NCBI GenBank assembly: GCA_045125245.1
Contig: JBGVNF010000136.1
Span: 1-64,000, forward strand
Direction: 5' to 3'
From: SVEL01 sp045125245
Lineage (GTDB): Bacteria; Bacillota; Clostridia; Lachnospirales; Lachnospiraceae
Length of the DNA: 64,000 bases
Below are positions 36,328 through 45,730 of this stretch, in pieces; the stretch's first letter is position 1, and each line of letters opens with the position of its first letter. Under the pieces are notes generated by a model that worked only from the letters and a program-made list of their open reading frames with translations, was not told the DNA's origin and ran no database searches. Made by a program: the position numbers and the translations under genes.

Positions 36328-37542
36328 ATGGCACAGTATTCATATAAAATAATAGATAAAGCAGGAAAGACTAAAAAAGGTACTATAGAAGCCGAGAATA
36401 TAGATAAGGCAAGGACTTCCCTGAAAGCAGAAGGTAGCATATTGAGCTTGGAAGAAGCATCAGCATTAAATAAGGATATTAATATCAGCTTTGGCAGGAA
36501 GAAAAAGGTTAAAGTAAGAGATATGGGTGTCTTCTGTAAGCAGTTTAAGAGTATTCTTCAGGCTGGTATCGGTATGGTAGATGCCTTGGATATGTTGGCT
36601 CAGCAGACTAACAGTAAGGTTCTTAAGGAAGCTTTAAAGAATGTTAAGGACAATGTACAAAAGGGTGATACACTTAACATGGCTATGAGAAAGGAAGGAA
36701 CAGTATTTCCAAGTCTTCTTCTTAACATGGTAGAGGCCGGTGAGGCTTCAGGTAGCTTGGAAGTAGCACTTGATAGAATGAGTACACATTTTGATAAGGA
36801 TGCAAGACTTAAAGGTATGGTTAAGAAGGCTATGATGTATCCTATAGTACTTATCATAGTTACAATTGTTATCGCGGCGATTATGCTTATTAAGGTACTC
36901 CCAAGCTTTGCGTCAACCTTTGCGAGTATGGGTTCAGACCTACCAGGATATACAAAATTTATAATGGGACTTAGTGATTCTCTTATAGATACTTGGTATA
37001 TATGGATAATAGCTATCGTAGGCATTATGTTTGCATACAAGGCATATGCAAAAACTGAGAAAGGTTCGAGAGTAATAGGAAACATAAAGCTTAAGATGCC
37101 TATATTAGGAGACTTGTTTACTAAGACGGAGTGTGCCAGATTTTCAAGAACATTATCAACACTTCTTGCAGCTGGTATGCCACTTATCGAAGCAATAGAG
37201 ACAACAGGTAAAACTTTAGATAATGTAATATTTAAGGATGCTTTGGCTGACGCAGTAGTTCAGGTTCAGAGAGGTGCACCATTGTCAGCACCTATCAAGG
37301 CATCAGGAATATTCCCTAACATGGTAGTACATATGTTATCAATCGGTGAAGAGTCAGGTAACGTAGAAGAGATGCTTGTTAATGTAGCAGAGTATTACGA
37401 CGAAGAGGTAACACTTGCTACAGATTCAGCAACAGCTATGATGGAACCACTTATTATCGTAGTAATGGCGGTAGTAGTAATCGGTATTATCGCAGCCATC
37501 TACGCACCAATCTTAAGCATGTACACCTTAGCAGAAGGTTAA
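36328..37542 (+). CDS. pilC: Type IV pilus platform protein PilC
   Basis: 404 aa with two GspF-type domains (about 65-190 and 270-395) and three membrane segments (near 170-190, 220-240 and 370-395). Motifs FCKQFKSILQAGIGMVDALDML and the duplicate FSRTLSTLLAAGMPLIEAIETTGKTLDN are the family signature. It is the inner-membrane platform turned by PilB and PilT. A strong hairpin begins at its stop codon. Confidence 0.95.
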   Translation: MAQYSYKIIDKAGKTKKGTIEAENIDKARTSLKAEGSILSLEEASALNKDINISFGRKKKVKVRDMGVFCKQFKSILQAGIGMVDALDMLAQQTNSKVLKEALKNVKDNVQKGDTLNMAMRKEGTVFPSLLLNMVEAGEASGSLEVALDRMSTHFDKDARLKGMVKKAMMYPIVLIIVTIVIAAIMLIKVLPSFASTFASMGSDLPGYTKFIMGLSDSLIDTWYIWIIAIVGIMFAYKAYAKTEKGSRVIGNIKLKMPILGDLFTKTECARFSRTLSTLLAAGMPLIEAIETTGKTLDNVIFKDALADAVVQVQRGAPLSAPIKASGIFPNMVVHMLSIGEESGNVEEMLVNVAEYYDEEVTLATDSATAMMEPLIIVVMAVVVIGIIAAIYAPILSMYTLAEG

Positions 37543-37645
37543 TTCTTAATAAACAACAAGTTGTTTATTAAGAATAGTTCCCGTATCATTTATCCAGTTA
37601 TTAACCCACGGTGTACCCGACACCAGGGTTAATGGGTGAAAACCC
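37542..37645 (+). promoter_or_regulatory. Three tandem hairpins before the major pilin
   Basis: Hairpin 1 (37542-37575) is a perfect 16-bp stem starting on the pilC stop codon, with no T tail. Hairpin 2 (37600-37633) has an outer stem ATTAACCC/GGGTTAAT and an inner stem GGTGT/ACACC. Hairpin 3 (37634-37645) is GGGT-GAAA-ACCC with a GNRA-type loop. Together they probably process or stabilise the pilin mRNA, raising its level over the assembly genes, or act as a regulatory leader. No known riboswitch consensus was recognised. Confidence 0.6.
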
Positions 37646-37689
37646 GTATATATAAACAAAAAGAAATAGGAAATTGGAGGTATTCAATT

Positions 37690-38175
37690 ATGAAGAAGTT
37701 CAAAGAAAACAACAAAGGTTTCTCTCTCGTAGAGTTAATCGTAGTAATCGCAATCATGGTTGTACTTATCGCAGTACTCGGTTCAACAATCTTAGGATAT
37801 GTTGATAAGTCTAAGTACTCTAAGGACATCTCAGCACTTGATTCAATCAACACAGCAGTTAAGACATTCGTAGCAGATCCAAGCGTAGATCCAAGCTTTG
37901 CAGATGGAACATATACTCTTGACTCATTAATTACTTACGACAAGGGAAATGTTATTATGCCAATTTTAGCTGAAGTATTTACACTTGATAAGGATGAACC
38001 AGCTAACTCTGAATTTAACAACGCATCTAAGTCTTTTGAGGGTGTAAAATTTACTGATGTTAATGTAGATATTACAAGTGGTGCAGTATCTGTTTATGTA
38101 GAAGTTAAAGCAGGTGATTATGCACCATATGTAGCTGGTACAAAGTGGAACGATCAGGGTACAACAATCAGATAA
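37690..38175 (+). CDS. pilA: Major type IV pilin
   Basis: 161 aa from the ATG at 37690 (GGAGG at 37676-37680). The prepilin leader MKKFKENNKG is followed by FSLVELIVVIAIMVVLIAVLG with Glu5, so PilD cuts between G and F. The mature chain has the long N-terminal helix and a small globular domain (about 100 residues) without cysteines. Codons are optimal and unlike the neighbours (AAC, TAC, CTT, GTA, and ATC in the helix), as expected for an abundant protein. Structured RNA lies before it. Confidence 0.93.
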   Translation: MKKFKENNKGFSLVELIVVIAIMVVLIAVLGSTILGYVDKSKYSKDISALDSINTAVKTFVADPSVDPSFADGTYTLDSLITYDKGNVIMPILAEVFTLDKDEPANSEFNNASKSFEGVKFTDVNVDITSGAVSVYVEVKAGDYAPYVAGTKWNDQGTTIR

Positions 38176-38201
38176 GTTATAAAGTATAAGGAAGTAATAA
38201 T

Positions 38202-38975
38202 ATGCTAAGTGAGTTAATTCTGTTTACAATATTGTTCTACATAATCATATGTTTATTTGGTATCACAATCGGGAGCTTTTTAAATGTATGTATATACAGA
38301 ATACCAAAAAAAGAGAATATTGCGACAATACGCTCACATTGCATGGAGTGTAATACACAGCTGAAGTGGTACGATTTAGTACCACTCTTCAGCTGGCTAT
38401 TCCTTCGTGGTAAGTGTAGATACTGTAAGGCTAAGATATCTGTACAGTATCCATTGGTAGAACTTGCTAATGGAATCGGGTATGTATGGATTTTCTTTGT
38501 AAACGGTATTAACTTCATAAGCATATTGTATTGCTTGTGTTTTTCTGCAATGTTGGCATTAAGCGTTATAGACCTTCGCACATTTGAGATTCCAGTAGGT
38601 TTTAATATATTTATACTGGGACTTGGAGTGGTAAGGGCTATTTATGATTTTAATCATATATGGACCTATATTATAGGTATGGTATGTGTAAGTGGTTTTT
38701 TATTTATTCTCTATTTACTTACAGCAGGTAGAGGTATAGGCGGTGGAGACATTAAGCTTATGGCTGCGGCTGGACTGTTAGTGGGATGGCAGAATATAAT
38801 CGTGGCACTATGCGTAGGATGTGTCTTAGGTTCTATAATCCATGTTACACTTATGTTTGTTTTAAAGAAGGAAAGAATGTTAGCCTTTGGCCCATATTTA
38901 TCATTGGGTATATTTTTGGCTATGTTATATGGGAAGCCACTGTTTGACTGGTATGTAAGTTTGATAGTGGGTTAG
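38202..38975 (+). CDS. pilD: Prepilin peptidase
   Basis: 257 aa with eight hydrophobic segments. The N-terminal domain has the zinc-type cysteine pairs (CMEC ... CRYC) used for methylation in bifunctional enzymes, and the aspartyl protease motifs are present: SVIDLRTFEIP and GGGDIKLMAAAG. It cuts and probably N-methylates all prepilins of this locus. It follows pilA by 26 bp. Confidence 0.95.
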   Translation: MLSELILFTILFYIIICLFGITIGSFLNVCIYRIPKKENIATIRSHCMECNTQLKWYDLVPLFSWLFLRGKCRYCKAKISVQYPLVELANGIGYVWIFFVNGINFISILYCLCFSAMLALSVIDLRTFEIPVGFNIFILGLGVVRAIYDFNHIWTYIIGMVCVSGFLFILYLLTAGRGIGGGDIKLMAAAGLLVGWQNIIVALCVGCVLGSIIHVTLMFVLKKERMLAFGPYLSLGIFLAMLYGKPLFDWYVSLIVG

Positions 38976-39009
38976 ATTTGTATTATGAAGATGGGTTTGT
39001 GATGTTTGC

Positions 39010-39038
39010 TTAGTGTAGAAACTAGCTTACTATACTAA
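39010..39038 (+). other. Hairpin in the pilD-pilM gap
   Basis: TTAGTGTAG and CTATACTAA (one G-U) pair across an 11-nt loop within a 142-bp AT-rich gap. There is no T tail. A short palindrome (ATGCAGCTGCAT, 39073-39084) follows. Function unknown; RNA processing is possible. Confidence 0.4.
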
Positions 39039-39117
39039 CCAAACAACACAAATCATAAGAAATTAAGTAAAAATGCAGCTGCATTGTAGTTGCGGTTAGA
39101 TAAAGGAGGAGAAATAG

Positions 39118-40731
39118 ATGGCAAATATTATTACAGCCACTATAGGCACAACTAAACTTAAGATGTGTGAGCTTGACTGTACAAAGACACAGCCTTATAT
39201 TGAGAAGGCGGTGACAGTTGACTTGCCACAGGGTTATGCCAGCGATGGAAGACTCTTGGATATTGATGGGTTAACAGCGTTAATTAAAGATGTTCTCATA
39301 AGAGAGAATATGGAAGCTAAGGAGATTACCTTTGTACTTAAGTGTAGCAAGGTAGTATATAAGGAGGTATATACACCTGTACTTAAAGGAAAGAAACTTA
39401 AGGAATTTATCGCAGCCAATGCTTCTGATTATTTTCCAATGGATATAAACGATTATATAATCGCAGATAAAATCATATCTACTGTAGAAGCTGAGGACCA
39501 AAAACAGTTAAGAGTGGGTCTTTATGCAGCTGCTAAGGAGACAGTAGAAGCATACTATAAGCTAGCTGAAAAGTTAGGACTTACTATAAAGAATATAGAA
39601 AGTTATAACAATGCGACAGTATCATTCTTAGGTAGACAGGTAGAAGCAGAGACATCTGTAGTTATCTACGTACATGATGACTCTACTACAGTAAATATTT
39701 ATAAGAATAATATCTTGGAGCTTCAGAGAAACGTTCCATATGGTAGAGATTTAGTAGTTAAATCAGTAATGGAAAATATGGAAATTAGCGAGGAAGAGGC
39801 AGGAAACTTACTTAGAACAAAGGGTCTTATCCATAGTACTTTTGATGGTCATACTATTACAGAATCTTTAAGATATTTTGTAAATGGTATCATCAGAGTA
39901 GTAGATTATTATACATCTAGAAGTGCTGATAATACTATAGAGAAGGTATACCTTACAGGTGAAGCTATGAACATCTTAGGTTTAGAGAGCTTACTTGTAA
40001 ATGAGTTCTTCCATAACACAGAACAGATTAAGAAGTTTAGATATATCGGTGTGGCTTCAAACTTTAGATTCGAAGCTAGCATGATTGCTAAATATATTTC
40101 TTGTGTAGGCGGTATCTATGACCCAGTACATTTCCAATCAGACATAGAATTACAAAAGAAAAAGAATGACAGAAGTAATGCATATCTTTTAATAGGTCTT
40201 ATAGCATCACTTGTAGTTGGTATTGTTATGATAGGTTTTCCGTTCTTAGAAAGACTTACATATAAGAATGACATAGATACTAAGAAGACACAGATAGAAG
40301 GTTTAAAGAGTGTAGAGATAATAGTTGACGATTATTATAATTCAGCAGATAAGGTAAAGGATGTCACAAATTTTGTTAACATGACAGCAAGCCCTAATGA
40401 TTATATTTTAGAGCTGATTAAGTCCTTAGAGAAGGGAATGCCTTCTCATATTTCTATTAAATCATTATCTATCAATAATGGACAGGTAAGTATTGCTGCA
40501 ACTACTAGCACAAAACAGACGGTGGCTAAGTTTATTACACAGTTAAAGGCTATGCCAGGTATACAGAATCCTGCAGTGCCAAGTTGTGCAGAGTCAAAGG
40601 ATGGATATGGTGTTATAACAACTACTTTTAGTGTGTCATTTACATTTAATGCAGATATCGTTAAATATTTAGAAGATAAGCCTATAGAAGGTGAAGAAAA
40701 CAGTGAAGCTACAGAAGAGGAGGTAGAGTAA
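39118..40731 (+). CDS. PilM-PilN fusion, pilus inner-membrane assembly protein
   Basis: 537 aa. Residues 1-345 are a PilM-type actin-like fold: a short N-terminal NIITATIGTTKLKM, a nucleotide-fold central part, and LTGEAMNILGLESLL near 285. After a cytoplasmic linker a single membrane segment (about 361-381) leads to an extracytoplasmic coiled coil and ferredoxin-like domain, as in PilN (residues 385-515). In most bacteria PilM and PilN are separate proteins joined by the PilN N-terminal peptide; here they are one chain. The C-terminus is acidic (EGEENSEATEEEVE). It probably links the cytoplasmic ATPases with PilO. pilO follows by 1 bp. Confidence 0.85.
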   Translation: MANIITATIGTTKLKMCELDCTKTQPYIEKAVTVDLPQGYASDGRLLDIDGLTALIKDVLIRENMEAKEITFVLKCSKVVYKEVYTPVLKGKKLKEFIAANASDYFPMDINDYIIADKIISTVEAEDQKQLRVGLYAAAKETVEAYYKLAEKLGLTIKNIESYNNATVSFLGRQVEAETSVVIYVHDDSTTVNIYKNNILELQRNVPYGRDLVVKSVMENMEISEEEAGNLLRTKGLIHSTFDGHTITESLRYFVNGIIRVVDYYTSRSADNTIEKVYLTGEAMNILGLESLLVNEFFHNTEQIKKFRYIGVASNFRFEASMIAKYISCVGGIYDPVHFQSDIELQKKKNDRSNAYLLIGLIASLVVGIVMIGFPFLERLTYKNDIDTKKTQIEGLKSVEIIVDDYYNSADKVKDVTNFVNMTASPNDYILELIKSLEKGMPSHISIKSLSINNGQVSIAATTSTKQTVAKFITQLKAMPGIQNPAVPSCAESKDGYGVITTTFSVSFTFNADIVKYLEDKPIEGEENSEATEEEVE

Positions 40732-40732
40732 T

Positions 40733-41860
40733 ATGTCAGATAGAGATAAGAAATTACTTATTGGATTACTTATAATTGTCATCCTCGGTGGTTCATGGTG
40801 GTTATCAGGTAAGATTAAGACAGAAAATGAAACGTATAAGACAGAGCTTAGTGAATTAAAGGTCAGATACAATGATTTAGAGGCTAAGAATGCTTACAGA
40901 GCTACATATCAGAAGGATACAGAGACTAATACTACATTATTTAATAAGGTAATGTCAGATTTTAATACATCTCTTAGCCAGGAGCAGACATTGCTATTCT
41001 TTACAGCAGTAGAAAAGAATACAGGTGTATGGCTTAGCCAGACAAGTCTTGGTACAGTATCACAGGTATATTCATTTGGAAAGCTTGGTTCAAGTAATCC
41101 AAGTAAGAGAGGACAGAAGGTATATGATACGGATAATGTAGGTATAACTACAACCTCTAACGTATCATACCAGTGTACATATGAACAGCTTAAGAATGTT
41201 CTTACATATTTAAGAGAACAGGGCAAGAAGGTTACTATTAACAGTATGTCATATTCCTATGCAGCAACTACAGATATGGTATCTGGAACAATGGCGCTTA
41301 CATTCTATGCTATTCAAGGTAGTGACAGACCACCTATGAATACAGATATTAAGGATGTATTTGTAGGAACTGATAATATCTTTAATTCGAGCACATTTGT
41401 ACCAGGTGGTGCAGAGTCATCTTACAAGGATATGATATTAACAAATTATGATTTATATCTTATCGTAAATAGAACAGGTGCAGATAAGGATTCAGTAATC
41501 TGTGGACAGTCAGGTGATATAACAAACCAGACAGTTGCTAGTTCAAATTCTGGTGGTATTGAGAATGTCACAATTAAGATAACTGGTACAGAAGGAAACT
41601 ACAAGGTAAGTTATCAGGTAGGTAATAGTCAGTACCCAGTAGAAAATTATGCAGAAGGTGCTCCATTTATATGTGGCAATGCTATTGATTTATTAATTAT
41701 TAGTAGCGAAAGAGGAATTGAAAACGATACATCGGAGATTAACTTATTTATTAAGAATGAATCGGATTTAGCAGTAAATGCAGCTATTGTCAATGACGAT
41801 GTAGAAAATCCAAGAATTAATATTAATAACGTAGAAGGTGCAGTGACTTTCTATCAGTAA
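40733..41860 (+). CDS. pilO: PilO-like pilus alignment protein
   Basis: 375 aa. A short cytoplasmic tail, one membrane segment (about 8-26) and a coiled coil (about 28-50) lead to an extracytoplasmic ferredoxin-like domain (about 75-200) in which the YQCTYEQLKNVLTYL stretch fits PilO. The last 170 residues are an extra beta-rich domain not usual in PilO. The position directly behind the PilM-PilN fusion supports the assignment. Confidence 0.75.
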   Translation: MSDRDKKLLIGLLIIVILGGSWWLSGKIKTENETYKTELSELKVRYNDLEAKNAYRATYQKDTETNTTLFNKVMSDFNTSLSQEQTLLFFTAVEKNTGVWLSQTSLGTVSQVYSFGKLGSSNPSKRGQKVYDTDNVGITTTSNVSYQCTYEQLKNVLTYLREQGKKVTINSMSYSYAATTDMVSGTMALTFYAIQGSDRPPMNTDIKDVFVGTDNIFNSSTFVPGGAESSYKDMILTNYDLYLIVNRTGADKDSVICGQSGDITNQTVASSNSGGIENVTIKITGTEGNYKVSYQVGNSQYPVENYAEGAPFICGNAIDLLIISSERGIENDTSEINLFIKNESDLAVNAAIVNDDVENPRININNVEGAVTFYQ

Positions 41861-41895
41861 ATAAAAGAAATATAAAAATAGGTGGTGACGTAGCT

Positions 41896-43059
41896 ATGGT
41901 AAAAAACTTTAGAGGAAAAAAACTGAATAATAAAGGTATGTCGTTAATCGAGGTAATGGTTACCATAGCTATGATTATCATTATGGCAGGTCCACTTATA
42001 AACGGATTTTTAAATGCCATGGGAGTAAATAGCCATGCTAGAGAGATACAGAATGGAACTACTGTAGGTCAGGATATGGTAGAAAAATTTAAAGCCTTAA
42101 CTATCAAAGAGCTTACAGATGAGACTTCACCATATTATTCGTATCTTAAAGAAAGTGGCGGAACTGATGGAATATATAAATTTGAAAATATTCCAGTAAC
42201 AGGAGCAAATAAAGAGAAGTTTAAGATTGATATCACTTTAGATCCTAATGCATATATACCAGACGGTGAAGCAGGTGGAAAAGTAGAAGTAAATAATGTA
42301 AATATTCCAGGTATGTCAAGCCTTTATGGCTCAAATAGTGTAATGTTATATAAGCAGTATGTAGCATTTGATGATAAATTAAAGGAACTATTTGCAGGTA
42401 AATTAGATGAAGATATTGTTAACAATATATATCAGCCAGCATATAGAAAATATGTTTCAAAAAGAACTGATATAGATATAAATCGTACATTTAATACGGC
42501 TTTAAATAAATTTGAATATGATATTACTATGACGATGAAATATACATATTTTGATGTGACTAATGTAGCGGAAGCTGCTGAGACAAGATATATAGAGGAT
42601 ATAACATTTTCAGCGACGGAAGCCCATAATATGTTTTTGATTTGTCCAGTATTTGATTTATATACATATGACCCACAATTATACGGAAATTCATATTGTA
42701 CTGATCTTATAGATATAGAATATGTATTTAGTGATGATTATGTTAATGTAGTTAATTTTTATATTGCAGAGCAGAATTCTAAGAATCAGAGAGCAGAATA
42801 TGCAAGCTATAATCAGAAAATAGATCCTATGAATGTGCGGGTAAATACTTGTGCACTTAGTACATTTAGAGTAAATAATACACAGGATCCAGTTCTTAAG
42901 CTTTACACAAATGTAGGTGTGCTTACAGATTCGATAACAGATTCGACAGATTTAACATATATTGCGGAAAATACAGGAAATGAATTATATACAATGACAG
43001 TAAAGGTAAAGCTAGATGATAAGGTTGTCGCTGATTTTACTTCGGCGAAGGCTAATTAG
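41896..43059 (+). CDS. Minor pilin, PilV-like
   Basis: 387 aa. Prepilin leader MVKNFRGKKLNNKG then MSLIEVMVTIAMIIIMAG, with Glu5. The leader is 14 residues and the helix is followed by a large unrecognised globular domain of about 330 residues. Minor pilins of this form start pilus assembly and sit near the tip. The ATG follows GGTGGTGA. Adjacent to the unusually large minor pilin and likely in complex with it. Confidence 0.8.
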   Translation: MVKNFRGKKLNNKGMSLIEVMVTIAMIIIMAGPLINGFLNAMGVNSHAREIQNGTTVGQDMVEKFKALTIKELTDETSPYYSYLKESGGTDGIYKFENIPVTGANKEKFKIDITLDPNAYIPDGEAGGKVEVNNVNIPGMSSLYGSNSVMLYKQYVAFDDKLKELFAGKLDEDIVNNIYQPAYRKYVSKRTDIDINRTFNTALNKFEYDITMTMKYTYFDVTNVAEAAETRYIEDITFSATEAHNMFLICPVFDLYTYDPQLYGNSYCTDLIDIEYVFSDDYVNVVNFYIAEQNSKNQRAEYASYNQKIDPMNVRVNTCALSTFRVNNTQDPVLKLYTNVGVLTDSITDSTDLTYIAENTGNELYTMTVKVKLDDKVVADFTSAKAN

Positions 43060-43084
43060 CAGGTTAATAGATAGGAGATTGATT

Positions 43085-45730
43085 ATGGGAAAATTTAAAG
43101 CGAAAAAACTTAATAATCAGGGTTCGACATTTATATTAGCCCTTCTAGTTATTACGCTTCTTACTACATTAGCACTCGCGCTTGCAAATGCTTCTCTAGG
43201 CAATATGACTATGAAGAGCATAGACAGAGGAGCAAAGAGAACATTTTATACAGCAGAGACATTGCTTGATGAGATAAGAGCTGGTATAGGATATGCTAGT
43301 GTAGATGATTTGGCTCTTGCTTATGAGGCTGTTGTGACTGATTTGATAGACTATAATGGTATGGGTACACCAACAGTAGTTGACAATACAGCGGCAAATA
43401 CACAACTTAGAGAGAAATATATTGATAATGTGCTTAATACCGTTGTAGGAAATGAGCTTACATTTGGTGCAGCTGATAACGTGACATCAGCAGGACATCA
43501 CAATGTAGCTAATATAAATGAAAAGGCGAAGGAATATATACAAAGCTTTATCGCATATGAAGATATGGCTGAGGTTAAGACAGTTGGAACAGTAAGAGCG
43601 TGTAAGAATGGTACATCAGGATATATGGTAGTTATAGAGGATGTATCAGTGGGATACAAGCAGGAAAAGGCGGGAGAGATATACTTTGCCGACATTACTG
43701 CTGATTTGGAAATTGAATTTCCTAACATGATGGTAGATTTTACAACGACTAATAAGCTTAACGATTTTATAAATTACAGTGTAATAGCTGATAACAGTTT
43801 AACCATAGCCGGTCAGACTGTAAATGTGAATGCATCAGCATATGCAGGTAATATGATAGACATTGCACCTTCGGATTTAGCAGGTGCAGATGTAGTGTTT
43901 GAGCCAGAAGCAGGTACATCGACAAATATTAATGTTATCTGCGGTGGAGACCCACATTCTTTAAGTGGTACTATAAGAGTGGGTGGCAATGCAGCAGTTA
44001 AGTCAAAGGCAAGATTTGCTGGGGCAAATATATGGTGTACAAATATAGCTACCAGAAGAACCTTTGGTGAAGGCGATAGAGATGAAGCTACAGCAGGTGC
44101 TATTATAGAAATAGCAGATAATTGTTATACATATGTGAAGGATGATTTTTCAGTAGATGCTAGAAACAGTAGTGTAACTCTTGGTGGAGAATACTACGGA
44201 TATATGTATGATGGTAGAGATGCAGCAGGACATTTAGCTAGTAGTGCTATTATAGTAAATGGTAAGAATTCAAACGTTTCTATCACAGCTAAGAAGCTTT
44301 TTATAGGTGGTAGAGCGTATGTAGATGTAACTGGTGCAGAATCGTATATGACAGGAGAGGCTCTTGGACTGAAGGGTGATCAGGAGATTTATCTTGTACC
44401 ATCTACGTTTTTAGGAGGAAATCCGAACCCAATGTCAGCAGATATGTGGGAGGATTTTTCAGGTGAGGTAATGGAAGAAACGACGGAACCTGAGACAGAG
44501 ACAGAAGAACCAACAACAGAAGAGCCAACAACGGAAGAACCGACAACGGAGGAACCAACGACAGAGGAACCAACGACAGAACGAGAAACTGAGTGGTGGG
44601 AAAATTGGCCATTTTTTCCATTCCCTGGTGGTGGGCATGGTCATCATAGTGTAAATGGTGGAATAGGCATAAATAATTACGCATATTCTCGTATATCACC
44701 ACGAATGATAAAGAGATTTGATGCATCAGCAGTGGTTATTCCAGAGGATTACTTTGCTAAGTCGTATTTAAATCCATCTGTTCCATATGTTACACGTAGG
44801 GTTGGTGATTTAGTATATGTATACTGGAACTTTAAGGATAAAGCATCTTCTGCAAAGTATGTGAGAGATGTTTTAAATGGAAAAGACATAGAATTAAAGA
44901 ATAAGTTAAATCAGTACACAAAGAATTTATTCAGTGATTCAAGCTCATTTGTAAAGATAGATACAGAAGCATCTAATATATATGCGACAGGTGTATTTAT
45001 GGAGGCTACAGGTGGTGTGACAGGCGATGCTACTAGCCATACAGATGCGGCAGGTGTTATGCCAGAAGTATTGTTTACACAGAATTCTTTAGATTACAGA
45101 AATCGTTATGAGATATTTACACATCTTTTAGTTTCAATTCCTTGGGAACATGAAAGTGCAAGATATTATGTAATGAATTCAGCTACAGCGCTTGAGCAGC
45201 TTAGAGATTTTGTCACAGATGGAAGTGAACTCACACAGACAAGTATTATCAATAATATTGTTGATAGAATACTGATGGAAGGTGATGAGTACAATGAAAA
45301 TGCTGAATATTATGTATATCAGCCAAGTGGAGCTGAGGGAAGAAATTTAATCAAGATGATTAAAAATAATATTGGTACATATACTGTTCCAGAGGATGTC
45401 GATGGTGGTATTATCATTTGCGCAGGTAATATAGAATTAGATCATGATTTTGATGGTTTATTGTTAGCTGGTGGTGATATCAAAATTACAGGTAATGCAA
45501 GACTTACTACGGACCCAGTTATGATTGAAGATTTGATACTTGGCTATGAAGAATTTGTGGATCATGATGATAATAGAGTGTCATATGAAGAGTCTACACC
45601 GTTTAAACAGTATTTCTATGCGTATAAGCTTGGTGCGATTATAGAGGATAGTCGTGAAAGTATAAAGATTGAAGATTTAAATTACAAGGATTTAGTATGC
45701 TTTAATAATTGGAGAAAGTATGAAGATTAA
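43085..45730 (+). CDS. Giant minor pilin lacking Glu5, PilX/GspK-like
   Basis: 881 aa from the ATG at 43085 (AGGAG at 43073-43077); the frame extends upstream to 43016 without a site. The leader MGKFKAKKLNNQG is followed by STFILALLVITLLTTLALALA, where the residue at position 5 is not Glu. That is the hallmark of the tip pseudopilin GspK/PilX. A large beta-rich exposed domain follows, interrupted by five in-register TTEEP repeats (44509-44584) leading to an acidic-aromatic linker, WWENWPFFPFPGG, then a second domain (about 535-881). The linker probably crosses the cell wall or separates a tip domain. 11-bp overlap with the next minor pilin gene. Confidence 0.8.
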   Translation: MGKFKAKKLNNQGSTFILALLVITLLTTLALALANASLGNMTMKSIDRGAKRTFYTAETLLDEIRAGIGYASVDDLALAYEAVVTDLIDYNGMGTPTVVDNTAANTQLREKYIDNVLNTVVGNELTFGAADNVTSAGHHNVANINEKAKEYIQSFIAYEDMAEVKTVGTVRACKNGTSGYMVVIEDVSVGYKQEKAGEIYFADITADLEIEFPNMMVDFTTTNKLNDFINYSVIADNSLTIAGQTVNVNASAYAGNMIDIAPSDLAGADVVFEPEAGTSTNINVICGGDPHSLSGTIRVGGNAAVKSKARFAGANIWCTNIATRRTFGEGDRDEATAGAIIEIADNCYTYVKDDFSVDARNSSVTLGGEYYGYMYDGRDAAGHLASSAIIVNGKNSNVSITAKKLFIGGRAYVDVTGAESYMTGEALGLKGDQEIYLVPSTFLGGNPNPMSADMWEDFSGEVMEETTEPETETEEPTTEEPTTEEPTTEEPTTEEPTTERETEWWENWPFFPFPGGGHGHHSVNGGIGINNYAYSRISPRMIKRFDASAVVIPEDYFAKSYLNPSVPYVTRRVGDLVYVYWNFKDKASSAKYVRDVLNGKDIELKNKLNQYTKNLFSDSSSFVKIDTEASNIYATGVFMEATGGVTGDATSHTDAAGVMPEVLFTQNSLDYRNRYEIFTHLLVSIPWEHESARYYVMNSATALEQLRDFVTDGSELTQTSIINNIVDRILMEGDEYNENAEYYVYQPSGAEGRNLIKMIKNNIGTYTVPEDVDGGIIICAGNIELDHDFDGLLLAGGDIKITGNARLTTDPVMIEDLILGYEEFVDHDDNRVSYEESTPFKQYFYAYKLGAIIEDSRESIKIEDLNYKDLVCFNNWRKYED

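Noticed and set aside
37543..37689. Cyclic di-GMP riboswitch before the pilin gene
   Set aside because: The hairpins do not show the conserved core or receptor-loop sequences of either known class. Retained only as unexplained structure.
44479..44590. TTEEP-coding DNA repeat as a CRISPR-like or minisatellite array
   Set aside because: The units are 15 bp, in frame, and lack spacers. They encode a protein linker. The opposite-strand open frames here are mirror images of the repeat.
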